A stretch of DNA of 64,000 nucleotides. It comes from Palleronia sp. LCG004 (GTDB lineage Bacteria; Pseudomonadota; Alphaproteobacteria; Rhodobacterales; Rhodobacteraceae). Positions 1 to 8,831 of this stretch are shown here, piece by piece. Position numbers and translations under genes: made by a program. Within the stretch, counting starts at the first letter, position 1, and each line of letters starts with the position of its first letter. The DNA is taken from contig NZ_CP136759.1 of assembly GCF_032931615.1 (NCBI RefSeq), positions 1,054,001 to 1,118,000 on the forward strand, read 5' to 3'. The notes beneath the pieces were generated by a model. The model was given only the letters and a program-made list of their open reading frames with translations. It made no database searches and was not told the DNA's origin.

Positions 1-1
1 G

Positions 2-187
2 GCGCGCGCGATTGCCGAGGATCTCGGGAACGAGATCATAACACTCGACCTGACGGAAACCGACGAGTGGAGGCAGGCCAGTCAGCCGACGATAGATTCC
101 TGGATCAAGGAAATGACCGATCGCGGGATCGACGGGTCCGAGATCCTGGATCGAGCAAGGACCCTGATCGCCGAAAGCGCCGAATAG
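2..187 (+). CDS. TRAP transporter solute-binding protein, C-terminal end (partial)
   Basis: Only the last 61 codons lie in the window, ending in TAG. The peptide has the helical tail usual for DctP-type periplasmic proteins of TRAP transporters: a conserved Trp, then Lys/Glu and a Gly-Ile-Asp-Gly turn (TDRGIDGSEI), then an Ala/Arg-rich last helix. The protein would capture an organic acid in the periplasm for a DctQM permease that lies outside the window. The family call rests on this short tail only, so it is tentative. The next gene on the same strand, an HNH nuclease, starts about 165 bases further on and is not obviously related. Confidence 0.5.
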   Translation, partial: ARAIAEDLGNEIITLDLTETDEWRQASQPTIDSWIKEMTDRGIDGSEILDRARTLIAESAE

Positions 188-351
188 GTCATAAGGCCGT
201 TACACAGAGCATCTAGATCCGGGGATAGGCCGCGCACCAAAATGTGGGGCTTGTCAGGCGTCAAGCGCCAGATATAGTCGAGTGAGCGACGGGATGCGAA
301 GGCGCTCCGACCGCTCGGAAGGGACCTATCACCCCGGGGACCACTAAGATC

Positions 352-936
352 ATGGATGGCGATTTCAGGACGGCATTCGTCCGCGAACCGAACTCTCTGA
401 GGCACCACCCCGCATTGGTGCTGAACGCGGATTACCGGCCGCTTAGCTACTATCCACTTTCGCTTTGGCCATGGCAGGAGGCCGTGAAGGCGGCATTTCT
501 GGAACGGGTCACGATCGTTGCGGAATACGACGCCTACGTCAGGTCGCCCACTACCGAAATTCGGATACCGTCGGTGGTGGTGCTCAAGGATTACGTGAAA
601 CCCCAGAAGCGCGTGGCATTCACGCGCTTCAATCTTTTCCTGAGGGACGAATTTCTCTGTCAATATTGCGGATCGACAGGTGATCTGACCTTCGATCACG
701 TCGTGCCGAGGGCTCGCGGCGGGCGGACGAGCTGGGAAAACGTCGTTGCGGCCTGCTCGAGGTGCAATCTTTCGAAGGGATCGCGCACGCTGTCGCAGAC
801 GGGGATGACGCTCAGGAAGCCGCCCCGCCAGCCGGGCGCGGAAGAACTCAAGAACATGGGGCGCAGGTTTCCGCCGAACCATCTTCACGAGACCTGGCGC
901 GATTTTCTGTATTGGGACGCCGAACTCGAACCCTGA
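352..936 (+). CDS. HNH endonuclease family protein
   Basis: This 194-residue protein carries a compact HNH nuclease domain in its middle. A zinc-ribbon knuckle is formed by Cys103/Cys106 (LCQYCG) and Cys135/Cys138 (CSRCN). The catalytic ββα-metal core is seen as FDHVVPRARGG (Asp115-His116) followed by Asn130. The roughly 95-residue N-terminal region (ALVLNADYRPLSYYPLSLW) is typical of the stand-alone HNH proteins that are widespread and conserved in Rhodobacterales, whose cellular role is not known. No methylase or intron/intein context is present, so a restriction or homing function is not supported. The ATG at 352 has no clear Shine-Dalgarno sequence, so the start is less certain than the domain. 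Confidence 0.88.
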   Translation: MDGDFRTAFVREPNSLRHHPALVLNADYRPLSYYPLSLWPWQEAVKAAFLERVTIVAEYDAYVRSPTTEIRIPSVVVLKDYVKPQKRVAFTRFNLFLRDEFLCQYCGSTGDLTFDHVVPRARGGRTSWENVVAACSRCNLSKGSRTLSQTGMTLRKPPRQPGAEELKNMGRRFPPNHLHETWRDFLYWDAELEP

Positions 937-964
937 ACGCTCGCGCGGCTGGTCCTTCGGGGCC

Positions 965-995
965 ACAGGCACGGGCTTCCCGTCGCCTGTAGTTT
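965..995 (+). terminator. Hairpin after the HNH gene, possible terminator
   Basis: An 11-base stem (965-975 with 979-990, one bulged C at 984) closes a 3-base loop 28 bases after the HNH stop codon. It is followed by AGTTT, a weak T-run. It could end transcription before zwf, whose Shine-Dalgarno sequence lies 60 bases downstream. Confidence 0.4.
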
Positions 996-1066
996 CCCTT
1001 GCCTTGACGACCCGCCATCTTGCGCCGATGTGCTTGTTCCAAGGCGAATATCGGGAAGGAGAACTC

Positions 1067-2521
1067 ATGGTCTCTCGCGTCATTCCGGTCGATACGTTCG
1101 ATCTCGTGATTTTCGGCGGCACCGGGGATCTTGCCCATCGCAAGATTCTGCCCGGGCTCTATCGCCGCTTCGTCGCGGGCCAGATGCCGGAAGATGCGCG
1201 CGTGATCGGGGCGGCGCGGGCCGAGCTGGACGATTCAAAGTACCGCGAAGAGGTTCGCGGCGCGCTCAGGGAATATGTCGATGCTCAACGGTTTAACGAA
1301 GATCATGTCGCGGCCTTCCTGTCGCAGTTGCATTACGTCCAGATCGACGCGCAGGGCGAGACGGGCTGGAAGGATCTCCATGCCCTGATGCGTGACGGGG
1401 TCGTCAAGGCGTTCTATTTCTCCGTTGCCCCGTCGCTTTTCGGGGATCTAGCGGAGCGGCTCCACAGCCATTCCATCGCCGACAGCGCCTCGCGGATCGT
1501 GGTCGAAAAGCCATTCGGCCGTGATCTGGCTTCGGCACGTGCGTTGAACCAGACGCTGGCGGAACATTTCGACGAAACGCAGATCTACAGGATCGATCAT
1601 TACCTCGGTAAGGAAACCGTTCAGAATCTCATGGCCGTGCGGTTCGGTAACGTTCTCTTCGAGCCGCTCTGGAACGCGCAGTACGTCGACCATATCCAGA
1701 TCACGGTTGCCGAGACCGTCGGCGTTGCAGGGCGGGGCAGCTACTACGACAAATCGGGGGCAATGCGCGACATGGTGCAGAACCACCTGATGCAGTTGCT
1801 TTGCCTCATCGCGATGGAGCCACCCTCACGCTTCGATCCGGATGCCGTGCGCGACGAAAAGCTCAAAGTGATCCGGGCGCTCGAACCGGTCGATCCGACC
1901 GATATCGTCCGCGGCCAGTACGAGGGGAAGGGCAAGTCCGATTCCTACCACGAGGATGTCGAGGACGACGAAAGCCGCACGGAATCCTTCATTGCGATGA
2001 AGCTCCACGTGTCGAACTGGCGATGGGCCGGAACACCCTTCTACATCCGGACAGGCAAGCGGCTGAAGGCACGCCAGTCCGAGATCGCCGTAGTGTTCAA
2101 GGACGCGCCGCATTCGATCTTCGGCGCATCGGCCGGGCGGCACCGGAACATTCTGACGATCCGGCTCCAACCGAACGAGGGCATGACGCTCGGCGTCACG
2201 ATCAAGGAGCCGGGTCCGGGGGGCATGCGGCTTATCGACGTGCCGCTCGACATGACGTTCGCAGACGCGCTTGGCCCGGATAACGACGCGGTGCCCGAAG
2301 CCTATGAACGGTTGGTGATGGATGTTGTACGTGGCAACCAGACCCTCTTCATGCGCGGGGATGAGGTCGAGGCGGCGTGGGCCTGGACGGATCCGATCAT
2401 CGAGGGATGGCAAGGCAACGACGACCGGCCGCTGCCCTACGAGCCCGGAACGTCCGGACCCGAGGAATCCGCGATGTTGCTTCACCGGGCGAACCGCCGG
2501 TGGCGCGAAATTCGGGAATGA
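1067..2521 (+). CDS. zwf: Glucose-6-phosphate 1-dehydrogenase
   Basis: This is a 484-residue cytoplasmic enzyme that oxidises glucose 6-phosphate to 6-phosphogluconolactone with NADP+, feeding the Entner-Doudoroff or oxidative pentose phosphate route. Visible family signatures are the Rossmann motif GGTGDLA (17-23), EKPFG (147-151) and the catalytic RIDHYLGKE (175-183, with His178 and Lys182). Length is normal for bacterial Zwf. I chose the ATG at 1067 because GGAAGGAG lies six bases upstream; the frame is open further upstream but that stretch is not conserved-looking. It is the first gene of a zwf-pgl-pgi operon. Confidence 0.97.
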   Translation: MVSRVIPVDTFDLVIFGGTGDLAHRKILPGLYRRFVAGQMPEDARVIGAARAELDDSKYREEVRGALREYVDAQRFNEDHVAAFLSQLHYVQIDAQGETGWKDLHALMRDGVVKAFYFSVAPSLFGDLAERLHSHSIADSASRIVVEKPFGRDLASARALNQTLAEHFDETQIYRIDHYLGKETVQNLMAVRFGNVLFEPLWNAQYVDHIQITVAETVGVAGRGSYYDKSGAMRDMVQNHLMQLLCLIAMEPPSRFDPDAVRDEKLKVIRALEPVDPTDIVRGQYEGKGKSDSYHEDVEDDESRTESFIAMKLHVSNWRWAGTPFYIRTGKRLKARQSEIAVVFKDAPHSIFGASAGRHRNILTIRLQPNEGMTLGVTIKEPGPGGMRLIDVPLDMTFADALGPDNDAVPEAYERLVMDVVRGNQTLFMRGDEVEAAWAWTDPIIEGWQGNDDRPLPYEPGTSGPEESAMLLHRANRRWREIRE

Positions 2522-2665
2522 CACCCGACCCTGCGCATCACTGCCGGGGATCGATGCCTCCCTTCCGATGATGCGGGGAGGGCCACGTGAGGTGGTGCCT
2601 GAGCCCTTTTCGGATGGACAGCCGCACCGCCCTTGATAGGGTCCGGCCCAACGAAGGGAGGCAAA

Positions 2666-3334
2666 ATGGAACTGATCGAATATCCCGATGCCGAAATGAT
2701 GATGATGCAGCTTGCCGACAAACTGGCAGGTGAAATCTCGAGAAGCCTTTCGTCTCATGATCGGGTCTCGTTCGTCGTACCGGGCGGCAGCACACCGGGT
2801 CCCATCTTCGACTCGCTCTCCGGGGCGAGTCTCGATTGGGATCGTGTGCGGGTCATGCTGACCGACGAGCGGCTGGTTCCCGCCGATCACGAGCGTTCGA
2901 ATGAACGGCTCGTGAGGGAACGGCTCCTGACCGACAAGGCCTCGGCAGCCCAGTTCGTCAGGCTGGTTCCCGACGGAGAGATCGACATCGACACACTTTT
3001 AGAAGAGCGTCTCCGGCCTGAATTGCCGATTTCGATTCTCTTGCTGGGGATGGGGGCCGACATGCATTGTGCATCGCTCTTTCCCGGCTCGCCGGAACTC
3101 GAGGCGGCGCTTTCTGCGGATGCGCCGGCGCTGATGCAGATCGAGGCCCCCGGTGGGCTCGAGCCACGGGTGACGTTGACGATGCCGGTGTTACGCGACG
3201 CCGTGTCGGTGCATGTCGTGATCACGGGAACGGAGAAGCGCGAAGCGCTGGATCGCGCGCGAAAGCTCGACCCGAAAGAGGCACCGATCGCCGCGATCCT
3301 TTCCGATGCGACGGTCCACTGGGCAAAGGAATGA
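2666..3334 (+). CDS. pgl: 6-phosphogluconolactonase
   Basis: A 222-residue enzyme of the glucosamine-6-phosphate isomerase/6-phosphogluconolactonase fold, which hydrolyses the lactone made by Zwf to 6-phosphogluconate. Motifs seen are PGGSTP near residue 40, the LTDER strand (65-69) and LGMGADMHCASLFP, where most relatives have GDGHTAS; the Asp and His are kept. The ATG at 2666 follows GAAGGGAGG with good spacing. The stop codon runs into pgi (the pgl stop at 3332-3334 lies within the pgi ribosome-binding region), so the two are probably translated together. Confidence 0.94.
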   Translation: MELIEYPDAEMMMMQLADKLAGEISRSLSSHDRVSFVVPGGSTPGPIFDSLSGASLDWDRVRVMLTDERLVPADHERSNERLVRERLLTDKASAAQFVRLVPDGEIDIDTLLEERLRPELPISILLLGMGADMHCASLFPGSPELEAALSADAPALMQIEAPGGLEPRVTLTMPVLRDAVSVHVVITGTEKREALDRARKLDPKEAPIAAILSDATVHWAKE

Positions 3335-3339
3335 CGAGG

Positions 3340-4950
3340 ATGGACAAGTCGATATGGGATGATCTGGCCGCGATGGGCCGGAAGGCCGATGGTCGATCGA
3401 TCCGGTCGCTCATGTCAGCCGAGCGGGCCGAGGATTTTGCTGTCGAAGCCTGTGACATGCGGTTCGACTACTCGAAGACGAGCATGGATACGGCCGCTCG
3501 GGATCACCTGATCGGAATGTGCGAGGCGGCCGGACTTGACGACAAGCGTCGGGCCATGTTTGCCGGAGATCCGATCAACGAGACCGAGGGCCGCGCGGTG
3601 TTGCATACCGCGCTCAGGAATCTCGATGGCGGCAGCATCATGATCGAGGAGCGCGATGTAATGCCCAAGGTCCTGGGCACGCTCGCGCGCATGGAGGGTT
3701 TCGCCCGGTCCGTGCGCGAAGGCAGGTTCCAGGGGCAGGGCGGCACGATCACCGATGTGGTCAATATCGGGATCGGGGGGTCGGATCTCGGGCCGGCCAT
3801 GGCCGTACAGGCGCTTTCGACCTATCACGACGGGCCGCGTTGCCATTTCGTGAGCAATGTCGACGGCGCACATATTGCCGACATTCTCGGACCGCTCGAT
3901 CCGAAGCGAACGCTGGTCATCGTAGCGTCGAAGACCTTCACGACGATCGAGACGATGACGAACGCCGCGACTGCCAAGGCCTGGATGGGCCAGGATGTAC
4001 GCGACCCCGCCTCGCAATTCGTCGCGCTCAGCACGGCACAGGACAAGACATCCGAATTCGGCATCGCAGAAACGCGGGTCTTCGGATTCGCCGATTGGGT
4101 CGGCGGTCGGTACTCGATGTGGGGACCGATCGGCCTGTCGCTTCTGATCGCCATTGGGCCTACGGCATTCCGTGCCTTCCTTCGCGGTGCGGAAGCGATG
4201 GATCGCCATTTTCAGAATGCGGCCCCGCAAGAGAACATGCCCGTCATGCTGGCGCTCACGGGGATCTGGCACAATCAGGGATGCGGATACGCGACCCGTG
4301 CCGTCCTGCCGTACGAACAACGTCTCGCACGGCTTCCGGCCTATCTCCAGCAGCTCGAAATGGAGAGCAACGGCAAGCGCGTCTCGATGGACGGCGCGGA
4401 TCTCCCGGTCGAGAGCGGTCCGATCGTGTGGGGCGAGCCTGGAACGAACGGCCAGCATGCATTCTACCAGTTGATTCACCAAGGGACGCGCATCGTTCCG
4501 TGCGAGTTCATGGTCGCAGCCGAAGGGTTCGAGGAGGAGTTGCAGCATCAGCATCGCCTGCTGATCGCGAACTGTCTCGCTCAGGCAGAGGCACTGATGA
4601 ATGGTCGGAGCCTCGACGAAGCGAAAGCGCTTCTGCAAGGAAAGTTCTCGGGTGAAGAGCTTGAGCGGCAAGCTCGTCATCGGGTTTTCCCGGGCAATCG
4701 CCCTTCGACCATCCTTCTTTACCCGAAGCTTACTCCCGAGGTCATGGGACAGATCGTTGCGCTCTACGAACATCGGGTCTTTGTCGAAGGTGTGATCCTG
4801 GGGATCAATTCGTTCGATCAATGGGGCGTCGAACTTGGCAAGGAGCTCGCGAAGGCGCTTGAGCCGATTGTAGCCGGTGAAGCATCTGCCGGGGACAAGG
4901 ATGCTTCGACGGCCAGTTCAATTGGCTGGTTGCAAGCGCGAGGAGCGTGA
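3340..4950 (+). CDS. pgi: Glucose-6-phosphate isomerase
   Basis: About 536 residues, the usual length for bacterial Pgi, which interconverts glucose 6-phosphate and fructose 6-phosphate. Signatures are VNIGIGGSDLGP, the sugar-phosphate loop ASKTFTTIETMTNA, GIWHNQGCGYATRAVLPY with the following LEMESNGKRV block, and the catalytic WGEPGTNGQHAFYQLIHQG. I placed the start at the ATG at 3340, nine bases after AAGGA. An in-frame ATG at 3331 that overlaps the pgl stop is a possible alternative, adding three residues. Together with zwf and pgl it lets fructose 6-phosphate re-enter the Entner-Doudoroff pathway. Confidence 0.96.
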   Translation: MDKSIWDDLAAMGRKADGRSIRSLMSAERAEDFAVEACDMRFDYSKTSMDTAARDHLIGMCEAAGLDDKRRAMFAGDPINETEGRAVLHTALRNLDGGSIMIEERDVMPKVLGTLARMEGFARSVREGRFQGQGGTITDVVNIGIGGSDLGPAMAVQALSTYHDGPRCHFVSNVDGAHIADILGPLDPKRTLVIVASKTFTTIETMTNAATAKAWMGQDVRDPASQFVALSTAQDKTSEFGIAETRVFGFADWVGGRYSMWGPIGLSLLIAIGPTAFRAFLRGAEAMDRHFQNAAPQENMPVMLALTGIWHNQGCGYATRAVLPYEQRLARLPAYLQQLEMESNGKRVSMDGADLPVESGPIVWGEPGTNGQHAFYQLIHQGTRIVPCEFMVAAEGFEEELQHQHRLLIANCLAQAEALMNGRSLDEAKALLQGKFSGEELERQARHRVFPGNRPSTILLYPKLTPEVMGQIVALYEHRVFVEGVILGINSFDQWGVELGKELAKALEPIVAGEASAGDKDASTASSIGWLQARGA

Positions 4951-4976
4951 GCGCAGCAGGCTTCGCGGAACGAGCA

Positions 4977-5006
4977 GGGGCCCCGGATGCAATCCGGGGC
5001 CCCTTT
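4977..5006. terminator. Bidirectional terminator between pgi and tkt
   Basis: A perfect 11-bp stem (4977-4987 with 4993-5003) closes a 5-base loop and is followed by TTT. It lies between the ends of the convergent genes pgi and tkt, 26 bases after the pgi stop and a few bases after the tkt stop on the other strand. It can serve both transcripts. Confidence 0.8.
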
Positions 5007-5012
5007 AGATTC

Positions 5013-7028
5013 TCAGAGCAGGGATTTGACCTTTTCCACGACTGCATCTGACGTAATGCCGAATTTTTCGAACAGGGTTTCGGCAGGGGCCGATGCGCCG
5101 AAGCCTTCCATGCCAACGAACCCGGCTTTGGCTTCGCGGCCGCGCTCGCCCAGAAGCCAACGGTCCCAGCCCTGCCGAACGCCGGCTTCGATGCCGACGC
5201 GAACCGCCGAGGCCGGAAGGACGCGCTTGCGATAGGCTTCGTCCTGTTCGGCGAATATTTCCCAGCACGGCATCGAGACGACACGTGTGCCGATCCCTTC
5301 GGCCTGCAAAGCCTGCCGCGCTGCCATGGCAACCGACACTTCGGAACCGGTCGCGAGGAGAATGGCCTGACGCTTTCCCACCGCCTCCGCGAGGACGTAT
5401 GCCCCTTGCGCGGTCAGGTTCTTGGTCTTGTGTTCCGTCCGCACGGTCGGCAAGCCCTGCCGCGTAAGCGCGAGGATCGAGGGTCGGTCGGTCGTGGTAA
5501 GCGCAAGCTCCCATGCCTCTGCCGTTTCAACCGTGTCTGCCGGGCGGAACACGCGCGTATTCGGTGTTGCGCGTGCGATTGCCAGATGCTCGACCGGCTG
5601 GTGGGTCGGACCGTCCTCGCCCAGGCCGATGCTGTCATGCGTCATGACGTAGACGACCGGCGCACCCATCAGAGCCGAAAGACGGATTGCCGGTCGGGCG
5701 TAATCGGTGAAGACGAAGAATGTGCCTCCATAGGGCCGTACGCCGCCATGGAGTGCGAGGCCGTTCATCGCCGCGGCCATCCCGTGCTCTCGGATGCCGT
5801 AATAGACATACCGACCCTTGCGGTTCTCGGCGGAGAAGATCCCGAGATCCGCGGTGAGCGTGTTGTTCGAACCCGTCAGGTCAGCAGAGCCGCCGAACGT
5901 TTCCGGCATGATCGGATTGACGACTTCGAGCACCATCTCCGAGGATTTCCGGGTTGCGACCTTCGGTGCGCTCTCGCTGATCTGCTTCTTGAGTGCCCGG
6001 ATCGTCGATTGAAGCTTTTTCGGAGGCGTCCCATCGATCATACGGTCGAACAGGTCGCGCTTAGACTTGGAGAGCTGATCCACGCGGCCGGTCCATTCCT
6101 CACGAACCGCAGCGCCACGACGGCCGGCTTCCTCCCACCAGGACTTTACATCGTCGGGAATGTCGAACGGCGCGTGGTTCCAGCCATAGGTCTCGCGCGT
6201 CGCGGCGATAAGTTCAGGATCGGTCAAGGCACCGTGGCCCTTCGACGTATCCTGCGCCGACGTGCCCAGAGCGATATTCGTCTTGCACGCGATCATCGAA
6301 GGTCGGGTATCCTTGCGCGCCGCCGTGATCGCAGCATCGATCTCGTCAGGATCATGGCCGTCGATCGACTGGACATGCCAACCGGCTGCCTCGAAACGGG
6401 CGACCTGATCGGTGCTGTCGGCAAGGCTCACCTCACCGTCGATCGTGATGTTGTTGTTGTCCCAGAAAACAATGAGATTGCCGAGCTGGAGGTGTCCGGC
6501 CATCGCGATGGCCTCGTGACTGACACCTTCCATGAGGCAACCGTCGCCTGCGAGCACATAGGTGTGGTGGTCGACGATCTTCTTGCTGAACCGGGCGCGC
6601 AGTGCCTCTTCGGCGATGGCGAAGCCGACGGAATTGGCAAGACCCTGACCCAGCGGACCGGTCGTCGTCTCGACGCCCTCGGCGTGACCGTATTCCGGAT
6701 GTCCCGCGGTCTTGGCCCCCCATTGACGGAAATCCTTGAGGTCGTCGATCGTCATGCCCGCATGACCGGTCAGATGGAGAAGGCCGTAAAGCAGCATCGA
6801 GCCGTGCCCGGTCGACAGGATGAAACGATCCCGATCCGGCCAGTTCGGTGCACTCGCGTCGAACTTCAGGTGCTTGCCATAAAGGACGGTGGCGACATCG
6901 GCCATTCCGAGCGGCATGCCCGTATGACCTGAATTCGCCGCGGCGACGGCATCGAGGGCGAGCATGCGAAGCGCCGCGGCGCGGACCCAATGGTCCGGAT
7001 GACGGTCGCGCAGGGTGGCAATATCCAA
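5013..7028 (-). CDS. tkt: Transketolase
   Basis: A 671-residue thiamine-diphosphate enzyme that moves two-carbon units between sugar phosphates in the pentose phosphate pathway. Signatures are [14 protein letters not shown] near residue 31, [29 protein letters not shown], the ThDP/Mg motif [12 protein letters not shown] and the central [13 protein letters not shown]. The whole family length is present. The start is a TTG at 7028, preceded by GAGGA with seven bases of spacing; an overlapping ATG a little upstream is in a different frame. It faces the zwf operon and is divergent from the gene pair ending in zapA, so the 187 bases upstream hold its promoter. Confidence 0.97.
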   Translation of the reverse strand: MDIATLRDRHPDHWVRAAALRMLALDAVAAANSGHTGMPLGMADVATVLYGKHLKFDASAPNWPDRDRFILSTGHGSMLLYGLLHLTGHAGMTIDDLKDFRQWGAKTAGHPEYGHAEGVETTTGPLGQGLANSVGFAIAEEALRARFSKKIVDHHTYVLAGDGCLMEGVSHEAIAMAGHLQLGNLIVFWDNNNITIDGEVSLADSTDQVARFEAAGWHVQSIDGHDPDEIDAAITAARKDTRPSMIACKTNIALGTSAQDTSKGHGALTDPELIAATRETYGWNHAPFDIPDDVKSWWEEAGRRGAAVREEWTGRVDQLSKSKRDLFDRMIDGTPPKKLQSTIRALKKQISESAPKVATRKSSEMVLEVVNPIMPETFGGSADLTGSNNTLTADLGIFSAENRKGRYVYYGIREHGMAAAMNGLALHGGVRPYGGTFFVFTDYARPAIRLSALMGAPVVYVMTHDSIGLGEDGPTHQPVEHLAIARATPNTRVFRPADTVETAEAWELALTTTDRPSILALTRQGLPTVRTEHKTKNLTAQGAYVLAEAVGKRQAILLATGSEVSVAMAARQALQAEGIGTRVVSMPCWEIFAEQDEAYRKRVLPASAVRVGIEAGVRQGWDRWLLGERGREAKAGFVGMEGFGASAPAETLFEKFGITSDAVVEKVKSLL

Positions 7029-7215
7029 GGGAGCATCCTCATTGGCGGGAACAAACGATCGGCTTCCGTGATACCAGCCCTACCCCCGAGATCAAGCGCG
7101 CGACCCTCTGCCGGTTCGCCGATTGGGGGCTGAAATCGATCGGTAATTGCGATTTAGTCAGGCGAACGCGCGCGAATCACGCGACGTCGCCAGCGTGGAC
7201 GGAACGGAGGCGTAT

Positions 7216-7737
7216 ATGCAGGACATCACTGAATTGCAGCGGCGGATTACCGCCGCACTCGATCGGATCGGAACGGGACTGGACGGCATCACCCTGATGG
7301 AGCCGACCGAGATCGCTCCCGAGGAAAACGATGCAGGCGATCCTCACGAGCTTGCAGAAGCGCTCGAAGCCGAACGTACCCTGAGCTCTCAATTGCAGGA
7401 ACGCCTGCAGGCGAACCTTAAGAAAACGCATAGGTTGGAGAGTGATGCTGCGGGTGAGATAGACCGCCTCAAGGCCCAGCTGAGCGCAATCGAGGAGGAT
7501 CGCGCACGCCTCAAGGCGGTGAATGACGCACTTCGCAACAGCAACGAGGCGCTGCGTGCGGCAAACGAGGCCGGCCTTGCAGACGAAGCACTTGTCGGAG
7601 AATCCGTCAGGACGGAGCTTGATGCGTTGAGGCAGGTCCGTGCCAGCGATCGCGCGGAACTCGATGCGATCCTCGCAATCCTCGAGCCTGCGATAGACCG
7701 GGCAGATGGCCAACAGGAGGAGACCCAGGATGCCTGA
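7216..7737 (+). CDS. Coiled-coil hypothetical protein upstream of zapA
   Basis: A 173-residue acidic protein rich in Glu, Ala, Leu, Arg and Gln, with heptad-like spacing from about residue 45 to 165 (for example EALEAERTLSSQLQERLQ and RLKAQLSAIEEDRARLKAV), so a long coiled coil is expected. There is no signal peptide or membrane segment. I do not recognise a named domain. Start: the ATG at 7216 with GGAGG five bases upstream. Its last codons overlap the zapA start by 8 bases, which ties it to cell division; proteins of this shape directly before zapA occur in related bacteria. It may assist ZapA or FtsZ, but this is inference from position only. Confidence 0.72.
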   Translation: MQDITELQRRITAALDRIGTGLDGITLMEPTEIAPEENDAGDPHELAEALEAERTLSSQLQERLQANLKKTHRLESDAAGEIDRLKAQLSAIEEDRARLKAVNDALRNSNEALRAANEAGLADEALVGESVRTELDALRQVRASDRAELDAILAILEPAIDRADGQQEETQDA

Positions 7738-8146
7738 GATCACCGTGAAGATCGGCGGACGGGCCTATGAAGTCGCCTGTCAATCGGGAGAGGAGCCGTT
7801 TCTAGAAGGGGCGGCGGCAATGCTTGATGCGGAGGCAGAGACGCTTGCGGGGCAGGCGGGTCGTCTGCCCGAGTCGCGAATGCTGCTGATGGCGGGATTG
7901 ATGCTTGCCGACAAGACCGCGGGTGTCGATGAAAGACTGCGCGCTCAGGAAGCTGAACTTGCGGACTTGCGGGCAAAGATCGCCGCCCTTGAATCTGCTG
8001 AGCCGCCGGAACCCGAACGGGTAGAGGTGCCGGTCATTCCGAATGTCGTCCTGAATTCGATGGCGGAGTTTGCCGCACGTGCCGAAGCCCTCGCGCAGAT
8101 GACCGAAGACAAGGCGCGCGAAAGCGAAGCCGTCAATCAGCGCTAG
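7730..8146 (+). CDS. zapA: Cell division protein ZapA
   Basis: A 138-residue protein with the ZapA layout: an N-terminal β-rich part (EITVKIGGRAYEVACQSGEE), an Ala-rich first helix, then RMLLMAGLMLADK and a long C-terminal helix (ERLRAQEAELADLRAKIAAL) for dimer and tetramer formation. ZapA bundles FtsZ filaments at the division ring. It is longer than the ~109-residue E. coli protein, with about 40 extra C-terminal residues including a Pro-rich linker (EPPEPERVEVPVIPN). The ATG at 7730 follows AGGAGGAG and overlaps the preceding gene, so the pair is an operon. Downstream is a short hairpin. Confidence 0.88.
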   Translation: MPEITVKIGGRAYEVACQSGEEPFLEGAAAMLDAEAETLAGQAGRLPESRMLLMAGLMLADKTAGVDERLRAQEAELADLRAKIAALESAEPPEPERVEVPVIPNVVLNSMAEFAARAEALAQMTEDKARESEAVNQR

Positions 8147-8157
8147 AATGGAAAGGA

Positions 8158-8191
8158 AGCCCGCAGCCATCGATTGGCGCGGGCATCCTTT
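8158..8191. terminator. Hairpin between convergent zapA and grxD
   Basis: GCCCGC at 8159-8164 pairs with GCGGGC at 8179-8184, and inner GCC/GGC triplets extend the stem past one bulged A. TCCTTT follows. It lies in the 63 bases between the ends of two convergent genes and may terminate both. Confidence 0.5.
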
Positions 8192-8209
8192 AATTCCTGC
8201 GAACGGCGG

Positions 8210-8569
8210 TCAGGCGTTTGCTTCGCGGATCTTCTCGGCAGCAGCCTTGTCGTAGGTCACGCCCTCCTTTTCGAAAAGCGCGTCGAGTTCTCCGGACAGC
8301 GTCATCTCGGTGATAATATCGCAGCCACCCACGAACTCTCCCTTGACGTAGAGTTGCGGAATGGTGGGCCAGTCGGAATAATCCTTGATCCCCTGGCGAA
8401 TACCCTCGTCGGCAAGAACGTTCACGTCGGCATATTCGACGCCCATGAAGTTCAGAACACTGGCCACGCGGCTCGAGAAGCCGCATTGAGGCATGGTTTT
8501 CGTACCCTTCATGAAGAGCACGACATCGTTGTTGGTGACGGTTTCCTTGATTGCTGTCTCGGAGCTCAT
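8210..8569 (-). CDS. grxD: Monothiol glutaredoxin, Grx4 type
   Basis: A 119-residue monothiol glutaredoxin. The active site is CGFS (29-32), preceded by the glutathione-binding Lys21 (LFMKGTK). The WPTIPQLYVKGEFVGGCDI block holds the cis-Pro and the second glutathione contact. Such proteins carry [2Fe-2S] clusters, alone or as a heterodimer with BolA, in iron-sulfur delivery and iron sensing. Start: the ATG at 8569 after AAGGAC; longer upstream reading is not typical of the family. It is the last gene of bolA - small membrane protein - grxD, all on the minus strand with tight or overlapping junctions, which matches the known physical partnership of BolA and Grx4. Confidence 0.95.
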   Translation of the reverse strand: MSSETAIKETVTNNDVVLFMKGTKTMPQCGFSSRVASVLNFMGVEYADVNVLADEGIRQGIKDYSDWPTIPQLYVKGEFVGGCDIITEMTLSGELDALFEKEGVTYDKAAAEKIREANA

Positions 8570-8570
8570 G

Positions 8571-8831
8571 TCATTTGTCCTTATGTTCGGATGTCTTCGG
8601 GACGAAAAGCCGTCCATATGCCTGCGGATCCCTGGGGACCGTGTATTCACGGGCCTCTCCGCCGCCGCCACCGCCGGAAAAGTACTCGGCGCGCAGAATG
8701 TGATGCCCTTTGCCGGGTGGCGATCCCGGCCTCCTGCCGCGCTCGCGGCGCATGATATAAGACGCTCGCAGCGCGAGAATGACGAGGATTATCCCGCCCA
8801 ACGCGCCGGAAAGCGCGAACGCCTCGATCAC
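8571..8831 (-). CDS. Small single-pass membrane protein between bolA and grxD
   Basis: An 86-residue protein with one N-terminal membrane segment (about residues 4-26, ALSGALGGIILVILALRASY), then a basic stretch (MRRERGRRPGSPPGKG) that would place the C-terminus in the cytoplasm, a run of six glycines, and a Tyr/Arg-rich tail. The start is GTG at 8831 within a GTGA overlap with the bolA stop codon, so it is translationally coupled to bolA; grxD starts one base after its stop. I do not recognise a named family. Its position inside an iron-sulfur pair suggests a link to that system, but nothing in the protein (no Cys or His cluster) shows a metal site. Confidence 0.7.
   Translation of the reverse strand: MIEAFALSGALGGIILVILALRASYIMRRERGRRPGSPPGKGHHILRAEYFSGGGGGGEAREYTVPRDPQAYGRLFVPKTSEHKDK

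Noticed and set aside
3415..4821. Long open frame on the minus strand across pgi (468 codons)
   Set aside because: It lies wholly inside the well-supported pgi gene, has no recognisable family features, and such antisense frames are common in GC-rich DNA.
5406..6932. Long open frame on the plus strand across tkt (508 codons)
   Set aside because: Antisense shadow of transketolase; composition follows the third-position GC bias and there is no ribosome-binding site or family motif.
8147..8209. Possible 6S RNA after zapA, as in many proteobacteria
   Set aside because: Only 63 bases separate zapA from grxD, and they hold a simple hairpin. There is no room for a ~180-base 6S RNA.
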